49,892 bases of DNA from an uncultured Blautia sp. (GTDB lineage: Bacteria; Bacillota; Clostridia; Lachnospirales; Lachnospiraceae). The notes below the pieces were generated by a model. It did not search any database. It was not told the origin of the DNA and worked only from the letters and a program-made list of their open reading frames with translations. The position numbers and the translations under genes were made by a program. The DNA lies in the NCBI RefSeq assembly GCF_934424005.1, contig NZ_CAKRXI010000023.1, positions 1 through 49,892 on the forward strand. Reading direction: 5' to 3'. Positions 43,394 through 49,892 of this stretch are shown piece by piece (within the stretch, counting starts at the first letter, position 1; each line of letters begins with the position of its first letter).

Positions 43394-44449
43394 TTATTTC
43401 TTCACAGAGAAACGATAGATTGTTTCGGAGTAATAACGCTCGCCCGCCTCCAGAATAGGAGAATGGAAATTTTCAACATTCACAGCATTCGGCTCAACCT
43501 GCGTCTCCAGACAGAATGCCTCACGTTTATTATAAACATGGCCGTTTTTGCCATGTTCCTGATCAACAAAATTAGCAGCATAAAACTGTACACAAGGACA
43601 GTCGGTAAGTACATTCATCTGGATTCCAGTCTTCTCAGACCATGCCTCTGCGATTTCACGGATACTTGCTTTATTGTATCCATCCGTCACATAGTTATGG
43701 TCATATCCACCTGTGATCCTGAGCTGTTCAAAATCAGCCTCAATCTCATCCCCGATCTTGTGGGCCTTGCGGAAATCCATCGGAGTTCCCTCTACCGCTG
43801 CATTCTCTCCCAGAGGAATAGATCCTTCACCAACCGGTGTATACTGTTCTGCATGAATCGTTACATACTGATCCATCGCACTGCCGCTTCCTTCTCCTGC
43901 AAGGTTGAAATATGAATGATTTGTCATATTTGCTATTGTTGTCTGATCACAGACACCACCATAGACAATACGCAATTCGTTTTCTTCCGTCATTTCATAT
44001 GTAACAGAAACATCAAATTCTCCCGGAAAACCATTCTCTCCATCCGGGCTGATCCTTGAAAAAGTAACTGCATTCTTGTCTTCGGAAATCTCTGAAGCTG
44101 TCCACATTTTTTTCTCAAATCCATCCGGACCGCTGTGAAGATTGTTTGCCCCCTCATTCGGTGTCAGGACTATTTCCTTACCGTCAAGTGTAAATCTGGA
44201 CTGTGCAATGCGGTTTCCGCTTCTTCCGATCGTTGCCCCGAAAAAGCATCCATTGACCTCATATCCAGCCAGATCATCATATCCCAGAACAACGTCTGTA
44301 AGTCTGCCGTCTCTGTCCGGCACGCAAAGCTTTACAAGAATTGCACCAAACTGCAGAACCTCTGCGAACGCCCCTGATTTGTTTTCCAGATGATAGATCT
44401 GAACTTCTTCCCCCGATGGCAATGTACCAAATGTTCTCTGTGTTACCAT
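43394..44449 (-). CDS. galM: Aldose 1-epimerase (galactose mutarotase)
   Basis: A 351-residue enzyme that interconverts alpha and beta anomers of aldoses. It has GRSGNRIAQSRFTLDG, the catalytic His region MTNHSYFNLAGEGSG, GGYDHNYVTDG and the Glu-containing REAFCLETQVEPNAVN. The length is normal. I chose ATG at 44449 (MVTQRTFGTLPSG) because GGAGG is seven bases upstream. A longer reading to 44590 would run through the probable 6S RNA and its terminator and is rejected. No separate promoter fits between that terminator and the gene, so transcription may be read-through from the RNA gene. Confidence 0.93.
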   Translation of the reverse strand: MVTQRTFGTLPSGEEVQIYHLENKSGAFAEVLQFGAILVKLCVPDRDGRLTDVVLGYDDLAGYEVNGCFFGATIGRSGNRIAQSRFTLDGKEIVLTPNEGANNLHSGPDGFEKKMWTASEISEDKNAVTFSRISPDGENGFPGEFDVSVTYEMTEENELRIVYGGVCDQTTIANMTNHSYFNLAGEGSGSAMDQYVTIHAEQYTPVGEGSIPLGENAAVEGTPMDFRKAHKIGDEIEADFEQLRITGGYDHNYVTDGYNKASIREIAEAWSEKTGIQMNVLTDCPCVQFYAANFVDQEHGKNGHVYNKREAFCLETQVEPNAVNVENFHSPILEAGERYYSETIYRFSVKK

Positions 44450-44485
44450 GTTTCTTCCTCCAATACCTGAACTCTTATATTCCTT

Positions 44486-44514
44486 CAAAAAAAGAGCCAT
44501 ATCTCTATGACTCA
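44486..44514 (-). terminator. Terminator of the probable 6S RNA gene
   Basis: GAGTCAT pairs with ATGGCTC (one G-T pair), followed by a run of seven T on the minus strand. Confidence 0.82.
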
Positions 44515-44721
44515 TTTCTTTTTTTACAGGTCCCGGAATGCCGTTCCCTTCCATTTGACGCCTAGCCGCAGCCAGGTTGGGTATCCGCAACTACAGATCT
44601 GCCTACCACAACGAGAGGTCTGACATCACTACAGCGATGATAGGATTCCCTATTTGTCAATGTAGGTTCAAATTATGAAGGGGCCTCGCACATTCCAGGA
44701 GTTATCCCGTACGTTTTTTCT
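44500..44721 (-). ncRNA. ssrS: Probable 6S RNA
   Basis: A transcript of about 220 nt is defined by a strong promoter (44728-44756) and terminator (44486-44514), with no reading frame of its own. The ends pair: TCCTGGAATG near the 5' end with CATTCCGGGA near the 3' end. A central open region contains GAGGCCCC on one side and GGCTGCGGC on the other, and the apical part holds GAACCTACA, ATAGG-GAAT-CCTAT and CATCGC-TGTA-GTGATG hairpins. The long rod with a central bubble, the promoter strength and the sequence feel of GAACCTACA fit Firmicute 6S RNA, which binds the sigma-A RNA polymerase. This is recognition from memory, not a covariance-model hit. Confidence 0.6.
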
Positions 44722-44727
44722 GTTTTT

Positions 44728-44756
44728 ATTTTACTCTATTGTATGTGATTTTTCAA
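44728..44756 (-). promoter_or_regulatory. Promoter of the probable 6S RNA gene
   Basis: TTGAAA (44751-44756) and TAAAAT (44728-44733) are 17 bases apart on the minus strand. Confidence 0.78.
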
Positions 44757-44770
44757 TACATAATACTGGA

Positions 44771-44810
44771 AAAAATATCAAGTTACTGTGAACGAAGTGA
44801 ACAGTAACTG
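44771..44810 (-). terminator. Terminator after thrC
   Basis: AGTTACTGT pairs with ACAGTAACT around a short inner stem; TATTTTTT follows on the minus strand. Confidence 0.75.
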
Positions 44811-44835
44811 CAAATTTACGGTTACTGTTTATAAA

Positions 44836-46326
44836 TCATTTGATTCCGAGGATTTTCTTTACAGTATCCGGCATATCCGGGGCATCAACAACCGTATCAT
44901 GCAGTACCGGTGCGGTACGGATTTCTTCTACTGCCTTCGGCACTTTAACACCGGAAATTTCTGAAAGTCTGTCTGCCAGTGCAAAATCATCCATATCTCC
45001 TGTATTTTCTGCAACTGCATCCATGACACTTCTCGTAAATTTGTACGGACTTGCTGTAGATGCAATTACGGTTGGTGTATGGTCATCCGTATCTGCAAGA
45101 TATTTCTTATAAACACCTGCCGCAACCGCCGTATGAGGATCGATCACATAATCACTGCTCTTGTATGTTGCATGAATAGCTTCATTTGTTTCCTCTTCAC
45201 TGCAGTAATTACCATAGAAATCAGCAAGACCTTTTTTCATATCCTCTGTGATCGTATATTCTCCGCCATCACTTAAAGCCTGCATCAGTTCTGCACATTT
45301 CTGTGCATCTTCACCAGTAAGACGATAGATCAGACGTTCCAGATTGCTGGAGATCAGAATATCCATGGATGGAGAAGTTGTCAGAATAAAATCTCTCTTT
45401 CTGTCGTAGGTTCCTGTACGGAAGAAATCAAACAGAACTTTATTCTCATTGGACGCACAGATCAGTTTATTGATCGGAAGTCCCATCTGTTTTGCATAAT
45501 ATGCTGCAAGAATATTACCAAAGTTTCCTGTCGGTACAACTACATTGATCTTTTCACCGGCTTTAACTGTTCCATTTCCAACAAGTCTTGAATATGCATA
45601 TACATAATATACGATCTGCGGAACCAGTCTTCCGATATTGATAGAGTTTGCAGATGAAAACTGGAATCCCGCCTCATTAAGTTCTGCAGCCAGTTCACGA
45701 TCATTGAACATTTTCTTGACTGCTGTCTGGGCATCATCGAAGTTTCCTGTGATTCCTACTACATAAGTATTATCACCTTTCTGTGTAACCATCTGTTTTT
45801 CCTGAATCGGACTTACTCCGTGTTTCGGATAGAATACAATGATCTTTGTACCCGGTACATCTGCAAAACCTGCCAGTGCAGCTTTGCCTGTATCTCCGGA
45901 TGTAGCAGTAAGAATCACAATGTCATTGCTGACCTGATTCTTTCTGGCTGCTGTCGTCATCAGATGCGGAAGGATAGAAAGCGCCATATCCTTGAATGCA
46001 ATTGTTGCGCCATGGAAAAGTTCCAGGAAATATGCTCCATCTGCCTCATGAAGCGGTGCAATCTCTTTTGTGTCAAATTTTTCATCATATGCATTCGCAA
46101 TACAGTTTTTCAGTTCAACTTCTGTAAAATCTGTAAGGAAACGACTCATAACTTCATATGCAGTCTCCTGATATGTCATCTGCGCAAGCTTCTCTACCGG
46201 CACGTCCAGCTTCGGAATCTCAGTCGGGACAAACAGTCCTCCATCTTCAGAAAGTCCTTTTAAGATTGCCATGGAAGCAGTTACTGTCTCACCTTTTCCT
46301 CTTGTGCTTTTATATAATACCTGCAT
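44836..46326 (-). CDS. thrC: Threonine synthase
   Basis: A 496-residue PLP enzyme that converts O-phosphohomoserine to threonine. The N-terminus MQVLYKSTRG is followed by LSEDGGLFVP, the PLP-lysine motif ELFHGATIAFKDMALS, the phosphate-binding TATSGDTGKAALAGF, FSSANSINIGRLVPQIVYY and VVPTGNFGNILAAYYAK. The length fits the fungal/bacterial long type. AGGAAGG lies four bases before the ATG. It is a single-gene unit with a promoter near 46401 and no T-box. Confidence 0.97.
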   Translation of the reverse strand: MQVLYKSTRGKGETVTASMAILKGLSEDGGLFVPTEIPKLDVPVEKLAQMTYQETAYEVMSRFLTDFTEVELKNCIANAYDEKFDTKEIAPLHEADGAYFLELFHGATIAFKDMALSILPHLMTTAARKNQVSNDIVILTATSGDTGKAALAGFADVPGTKIIVFYPKHGVSPIQEKQMVTQKGDNTYVVGITGNFDDAQTAVKKMFNDRELAAELNEAGFQFSSANSINIGRLVPQIVYYVYAYSRLVGNGTVKAGEKINVVVPTGNFGNILAAYYAKQMGLPINKLICASNENKVLFDFFRTGTYDRKRDFILTTSPSMDILISSNLERLIYRLTGEDAQKCAELMQALSDGGEYTITEDMKKGLADFYGNYCSEEETNEAIHATYKSSDYVIDPHTAVAAGVYKKYLADTDDHTPTVIASTASPYKFTRSVMDAVAENTGDMDDFALADRLSEISGVKVPKAVEEIRTAPVLHDTVVDAPDMPDTVKKILGIK

Positions 46327-46400
46327 ATATCCTTCCTGCCTTTCTTGGGGTTTTCTTAGGTTTTACTCACATTTTGTCTGCAGTCACCATTTTGGGTCAT

Positions 46401-46406
46401 AGTATA
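46401..46406 (-). promoter_or_regulatory. Extended -10 promoter of thrC
   Basis: TATACT preceded by TGG gives an extended -10 box on the minus strand, about 75 bases before the start codon. The -35 match is weak. Confidence 0.55.
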
Positions 46407-46442
46407 CCACGTTACCGTGTAAAATTCCATACCCAATTATAC

Positions 46443-46476
46443 AAAAATCCCGAAGGAACTTTCTGATCCTTCGGGC
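46443..46476 (-). terminator. Terminator after the cell wall hydrolase gene
   Basis: CCCGAAGGA pairs with TCCTTCGGG and is followed by ATTTTTG on the minus strand. Confidence 0.85.
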
Positions 46477-46527
46477 TCTTTATACAATATCTAAACAATA
46501 ACATAATTATGAAGATGCTGACATCTG

Positions 46528-47373
46528 CTACTGTTGTGCAGCCTCCGGATATGTGTAAAATTCATGTACACCGTGCTTGAATAATTTTTTAAGATTTTTG
46601 TCAAACCACTGAATATTATTCTTCGCTGCCGCAGATCTCTGGATAAAGAACAGTGCCCCTTCTGAATAATCCACGCCTTCCAGTGCCTGTTTCACTGCTT
46701 CTTTCGTCTCATCCGACGGAACTACTTCTGAAATTCTTCCATCCGCAATCGGAGAAAACTGCGCCACACCATCTATGTACTGCCAGATAACATCTGTTGC
46801 ATTATCTGGAAATTCCGAATATTTTACACGGTTCATAATAACATTGGCAACCAGGATCCTTCCCTTCAGATCTTCTGTGCCCGCTTCTGCCTCTACGATC
46901 TGGAGAAGATTCTCATAGTCCTCATCTGACATCAGTTTTGCAGAGGATGACGCGGAAACAACCTTTGCATCAAATGTATCCACAGTCGTCGCCATAGATT
47001 CGCTGACATTCATTTCTACAGCACTGCTCGTAACTTTCCGCACACGCTGACCAACAATTACATCATCGCAGGAAATTCCGATACGGTTTACGGTCGAACC
47101 TGCTGCCGGCGTTGCATTGACTCCGGAAACCACACCTGCAATTCCTGACGGAAGGTCATAATCCGCATCTTCACTGTACAGGCTGCTACTTTCGTTCTCT
47201 GAAGCGGCATATACTTTATGTTTCTCAGTTCCTGCCAGCTTGCATCCACCTGTTACGGCGATCACTGTCAGGGCACAGACACTCAGAGAAACAAAGCTAT
47301 GAAAAGACGAATTGTGTTCTCTGCCGCTTTTATCCTTATCGTTATGGGTTCCTGTCAATCTTGTTTTTCTCAT
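46528..47373 (-). CDS. CwlJ/SleB-type cell wall hydrolase
   Basis: A 281-residue exported protein. A basic N-terminus and one hydrophobic segment (about 28-45, ending VTGGCKLAG) form a signal or lipobox-like region. The Hydrolase_2 (SleB/CwlJ) domain spans about 152-275: LLQIVEAEAGTEDLKGRILV with the likely catalytic Glu, ANVIMNRVKYSEFPDN, QFSPIADGRI, and FFIQRSAAAKNNIQWF. Such enzymes cut spore cortex or vegetative peptidoglycan. The middle region is low-complexity and Ser-rich. It has two promoter-like sites upstream and a terminator downstream, so it is a single unit. Confidence 0.9.
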   Translation of the reverse strand: MRKTRLTGTHNDKDKSGREHNSSFHSFVSLSVCALTVIAVTGGCKLAGTEKHKVYAASENESSSLYSEDADYDLPSGIAGVVSGVNATPAAGSTVNRIGISCDDVIVGQRVRKVTSSAVEMNVSESMATTVDTFDAKVVSASSSAKLMSDEDYENLLQIVEAEAGTEDLKGRILVANVIMNRVKYSEFPDNATDVIWQYIDGVAQFSPIADGRISEVVPSDETKEAVKQALEGVDYSEGALFFIQRSAAAKNNIQWFDKNLKKLFKHGVHEFYTYPEAAQQ

Positions 47374-47453
47374 ACTTAAACATTCCTTGCATTTTCATTA
47401 TGTCTTTTTTTCATAATTTATTTTTTTGTAACATTTCTGTAATGCATAAGCAA

Positions 47454-47482
47454 ATTATATTTAATATGCATAGATATGTCAA
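47454..47482 (-). promoter_or_regulatory. Consensus promoter of the cell wall hydrolase gene
   Basis: TTGACA (47477-47482) and TATAAT (47454-47459) with 17 bases between form a perfect sigma-A consensus on the minus strand, about 80 bases before the start codon. Confidence 0.88.
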
Positions 47483-47518
47483 GTAATTTTTTCCAGTACT
47501 GTTTTTACTGACAGGAAT

Positions 47519-47548
47519 ATTATAGCTTTTTGCCATCTTTTCAGTCAA
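47519..47548 (-). promoter_or_regulatory. Second upstream promoter-like site
   Basis: TTGACT (47543-47548) and TATAAT (47519-47524) with 18 bases between, on the minus strand, in tandem with the consensus promoter. Confidence 0.6.
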
Positions 47549-47598
47549 GAAAATTCGTTCGACCGTTTTCCGCTATAAGCGTTCTTTCTCGACAGAAA

Positions 47599-47688
47599 CT
47601 ATATCAGATGTGAGATGACTCCCACCTCTTTAGGTGGCGAGGAGCAAATTAGTATCAGTGGTGGGAGTCAATCCCCCATCTGATATAG
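47599..47688. repeat. Nested palindromic element, possible IS200/IS605-type end or MITE
   Basis: Perfect 12-bp ends CTATATCAGATG (47599-47610) and CATCTGATATAG (47677-47688) enclose GACTCCCACC (47617-47626) and GGTGGGAGTC (47660-47669). CCACCT-CTTT-AGGTGG (47622-47637) forms a local hairpin that competes with that pairing. The hairpin and flanks resemble transposon ends of the IS200/IS605 group. No transposase is present. Confidence 0.6.
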
Positions 47689-47705
47689 CCTCCGGCAGGA
47701 TTGCA

Positions 47706-47777
47706 GAGATGCGCAAAAGAAATATGTCATGCTTTGCATGACGCGCATCTCGCAGCAAGAATGCCGAGGCATTCTTG
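47706..47777 (-). repeat. Two hairpins after the permease gene
   Basis: CAAGAATGC-CGAG-GCATTCTTG (47756-47777) lies four bases after the permease stop. GAGATGCGC (47706-47714) pairs with GCGCATCTC (47743-47751), enclosing GTCATGC-TTT-GCATGAC (47726-47742). On the minus strand the inner hairpin is followed by ATATTTCTTTT, so it may end the transcript. Confidence 0.6.
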
Positions 47778-47780
47778 AAT

Positions 47781-49007
47781 TTATCCTGTATAACGAAGTG
47801 CCTCGATTGGCTTCTTTGCTGCAGCTTTTCCTGCCGGATACAGGCCAAATACAATGCCGATCACTGCCGAAAAGGCCACAGAAATCCACACTACCTGCAT
47901 GTCCATCTGAAATTGCATGGCATCCACAAAAATTCCCGCAGCTTTTAAGATCACCCATGAAATTCCGATACCTGCCATACAGCCCATGAAGCTGACCATC
48001 AATGCCTCGATCAGAAACTGCAGCATGATCATTCCTTTTTTGGCTCCGATCGCTTTACGGATTCCGATTTCTCTTGTTCGTTCTGTCACCGAAACCAGCA
48101 TGATATTCATGATTCCAATTCCGCCTACCAGAAGTGAAATTGCTGCAATTCCTCCGATCATCAACGACATCGTATTATTTACGCTTTCCATAGTGTCCAT
48201 TATCTGGGACTGTTCAGTTACGGTAAAAGCATCTTCATCATTTTCAAATCGTTCCAGAAGAAGATCTGTCAATACATTTTCTGCGTAGTCAAGTGTCTGT
48301 GTGTCGGAAGCTGACGCATAAAACTGTGTGATGTCAAGAATATTATCTGCAATTCTGGTCATAGTAGAATACGGTATGTAACCTTCCAGAACTACACTTG
48401 TATCAGAAGAATCATCATCCGAACTGCTGCTCACAAATCCGGTATTTCCTGTAAGTGAGGAACTGCTCTCTTCGCTCAGTACTCCTATGATCAGAAAGCT
48501 TTGTCCATTCAGCGAAATGCTTTCACCAGTCACATCTGCTCTTCCCATAAGTTCTACTGCTGTATCATAAGTAAACACCACAACATATGTGTGATTTTCT
48601 ATATCCGCATTCATAAGAAAACGTCCGTATGCAAGATCCATATCCTGAATCTGTGCATAACTCCCAGTTGTTCCAATTAATGTCATCGTATCACTGGTAT
48701 AACCATTTTTTGCAGTCACACTGGTTCTGGAAACAGGTGCCACAGCCTGAACCTCATCTGGCTCTGCAAAATCAGACATTTCACTCAAACGAAGTGGATT
48801 TTCTTTATCATCCGTAATGCTGACCGTCAGATAACTGGAGCCCATACCGGAAATCTCATCTGTCACGGAATTGGTCGCACCGTCTGCAATGGACACAAGC
48901 ACGATCAGTGCCACCACTCCGATGATAATTCCAAGCATGGTAAGAAACGTACGTAATTTATTCACTGTGACTGCATGCCACGCCATTTTTACTGACTGAA
49001 AAAACAT
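47781..49007 (-). CDS. MacB-type ABC transporter permease
   Basis: A 408-residue membrane protein. The N-terminal segment MAWHAVTVNKLRTFLTMLGI leads into transmembrane helix 1, an extracytoplasmic MacB-type domain follows (about 50-270), then three C-terminal helices (about 285-305, 330-360, 370-390) with ISLLVGGIGIMNIMLVSVTE, RTREIGIRKAIGAKKGMIM and FGLYPAGKAAAKKPIEALRY. It starts 12 bases after the adaptor gene, so the two form a MacA/MacB-like export system. No ATPase gene lies between them or downstream; it may be upstream of the window. The substrate is unknown; peptide or antibiotic export is typical. Confidence 0.93.
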   Translation of the reverse strand: MFFQSVKMAWHAVTVNKLRTFLTMLGIIIGVVALIVLVSIADGATNSVTDEISGMGSSYLTVSITDDKENPLRLSEMSDFAEPDEVQAVAPVSRTSVTAKNGYTSDTMTLIGTTGSYAQIQDMDLAYGRFLMNADIENHTYVVVFTYDTAVELMGRADVTGESISLNGQSFLIIGVLSEESSSSLTGNTGFVSSSSDDDSSDTSVVLEGYIPYSTMTRIADNILDITQFYASASDTQTLDYAENVLTDLLLERFENDEDAFTVTEQSQIMDTMESVNNTMSLMIGGIAAISLLVGGIGIMNIMLVSVTERTREIGIRKAIGAKKGMIMLQFLIEALMVSFMGCMAGIGISWVILKAAGIFVDAMQFQMDMQVVWISVAFSAVIGIVFGLYPAGKAAAKKPIEALRYTG

Positions 49008-49019
49008 ACGATCACCGCC

Positions 49020-49892
49020 TTACATTCCCGGTCCGCCCTGACCGCCGCCGGGAGCACCGCCCCCATTTCCTCCAGGGCCTCCAGTGGAGTTTCCGTCAGA
49101 GCCACCTCCAAAATTACCACCTGGCATGTCTCCGTTACCTCCCGGGCCACCTGACATATCCGTCATATCATTACTACTGCTGCTGTTCGACTGACTATTA
49201 TCTGAGCGCATATAGTAAACAGTATCGCCTTCTTCAAGGCCATCGGTAATTTCTACGGTACTTCCATCTGTCATTCCGGTCTGGATCTCCACTTCCCCGG
49301 AAAGTGTTCCATCTGATTCCTTCTCTGTATAAACAAAGGTCTTATCGCCCTGCTCCTGCAGTGCATTCATCGGAAGTGTAAGAACATCTTTTTTCATTAT
49401 TTACCGATGCTGCACTGTTCTGTCCATTATTTGTACTGCCGTTTTCTGTAGCATTTCCATCTGAAGCTGTATTTCCATTGTTATCTGTTTTACTGTCATC
49501 ATTTTCCTTCTTATCATCCGCAGCAGTCTGTGGAAAAGCAATCTGAAATTCCAGTGTTTTACCATTATCCGTCACCTGTATACCGGATACTGTTCCGATT
49601 GCTGTTCCCTGTACACTGTTTGTAGTAAAACAATAACCATCTGAAGCAGAAAGAAGAACCAGTGCCTGGTAAGCAGTATCTGCGGCAAAAGTGCTGTCAT
49701 TTGGATTCCATGTGATCACACCTTTATAACTTCCATCAGAGGCATTGATTTCTGTAACTGGTGTCGCACCCTTGACCGGTGCTGTGACCACAGCCTGCGT
49801 ACTGTCCGAAGTGCCTTCATTAACAACTGAAAAACTGATTTCTGTATCAACCGGCACTACATCTGCCCCCGGATTACTATCAGAGCTGTCTT
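49020..49892 (-). pseudogene. Efflux adaptor (MacA/HlyD-like), frameshifted and partial
   Basis: Only the 3' part is in the window; the upstream reading frame stays open to the edge. Up to about 49390 one frame encodes VVPVDTEISFSVVNEG, a Gly/Pro-rich repeat-type domain with GVITWNPNDSTFAADTAYQA, an Asn/Asp/Lys linker and SAASVNNEK. The +1 frame then continues with DVLTLPMNALQEQGDK, VEIQTGMTDGSTVEIT and a Gly-rich tail of about 45 residues. The two parts join if one A is removed from the A6 run near 49387-49392. This may be a mutation, a sequencing error or slippage. A start codon reading ATGAAAAAAGA (49397) also exists but lacks a good ribosome binding site. Confidence 0.62.

Noticed and set aside
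44450..44590. N-terminal extension of galM
   Set aside because: It would be encoded by the probable 6S RNA 3' end and its terminator; the ATG at 44449 has a proper ribosome binding site and gives normal length.
46327..46527. T-box or threonine attenuator upstream of thrC
   Set aside because: No GGTGG T-box core and no Thr-rich leader peptide were found; only an extended -10 promoter and the hydrolase terminator.

Overview
The window reads as chromosome of an acetogenic gut Firmicute of the family Lachnospiraceae, most like Blautia. This is an inference from gene content: a complete carbonyl branch of the Wood-Ljungdahl pathway with Blautia-style gene order, a trimeric [FeFe] hydrogenase, strong AGGAGG ribosome binding sites, sigma-A promoters with TATAAT boxes, and moderate-to-low GC. 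Nearly all genes lie on the minus strand, so transcription mostly runs from high to low coordinates.

Region 1 (1-1300) is AT-rich, with one small gene of mobile-element type and a long imperfect palindrome. Region 2 (1300-5460) is the hydCBA operon, an electron-bifurcating hydrogenase with its own promoter. Region 3 (5660-22975) is a Wood-Ljungdahl gene train transcribed from a promoter at about 22950. In transcription order it carries a His-rich metal protein, cooT, a first cooC-type ATPase, cooS (CO dehydrogenase), a second cooC, acsB, acsD, acsC, acsE, acsV, a DUF3786 gene, fhs, fchA, folD and a secreted glucosaminidase. Together these make acetyl-CoA from CO2 plus formate-derived methyl groups and mature the nickel and corrinoid enzymes. 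Formate dehydrogenase and methylene-THF reductase (metV/metF) are not in the window. Internal hairpins, a terminator between acsE and acsV, and a promoter-like site between acsB and acsD suggest the train is transcribed in segments.

Region 4 (23230-33950) is housekeeping: an aldo/keto reductase, gpsA, plsY, der, a DUF512 radical SAM protein, prs (plus strand), a laccase-domain protein, a yraN-family gene lacking a normal start codon, rnhB, rbgA, a signal peptidase I with Arg at the catalytic Lys position, and rplS. Region 5 (33955-36670) is a two-gene MotA/MotB-like pair resembling ZorA/ZorB. Region 6 (36760-43300) holds a histidine phosphatase, pheT, pheS behind a T-box leader, a YihY-type membrane protein and a SpoIID-like protein. 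Region 7 (43390-47550) has galM, a probable 6S RNA, thrC and a cell wall hydrolase. Region 8 (47560-49892) has nested palindromes, a MacB-type permease and the 3' part of an efflux adaptor gene interrupted by a one-base frameshift at an A6 run.

The observations most worth following are the densely structured fhs-fchA intergenic region, a FolD that lacks the cyclohydrolase lysine next to a separate cyclohydrolase, the Zor-like motor pair without effectors, the altered signal peptidase, the nickel-handling gene set, and the promoter embedded in a perfect 14-bp inverted repeat upstream of acsD. All calls rest on reading the sequence; no database search was run.
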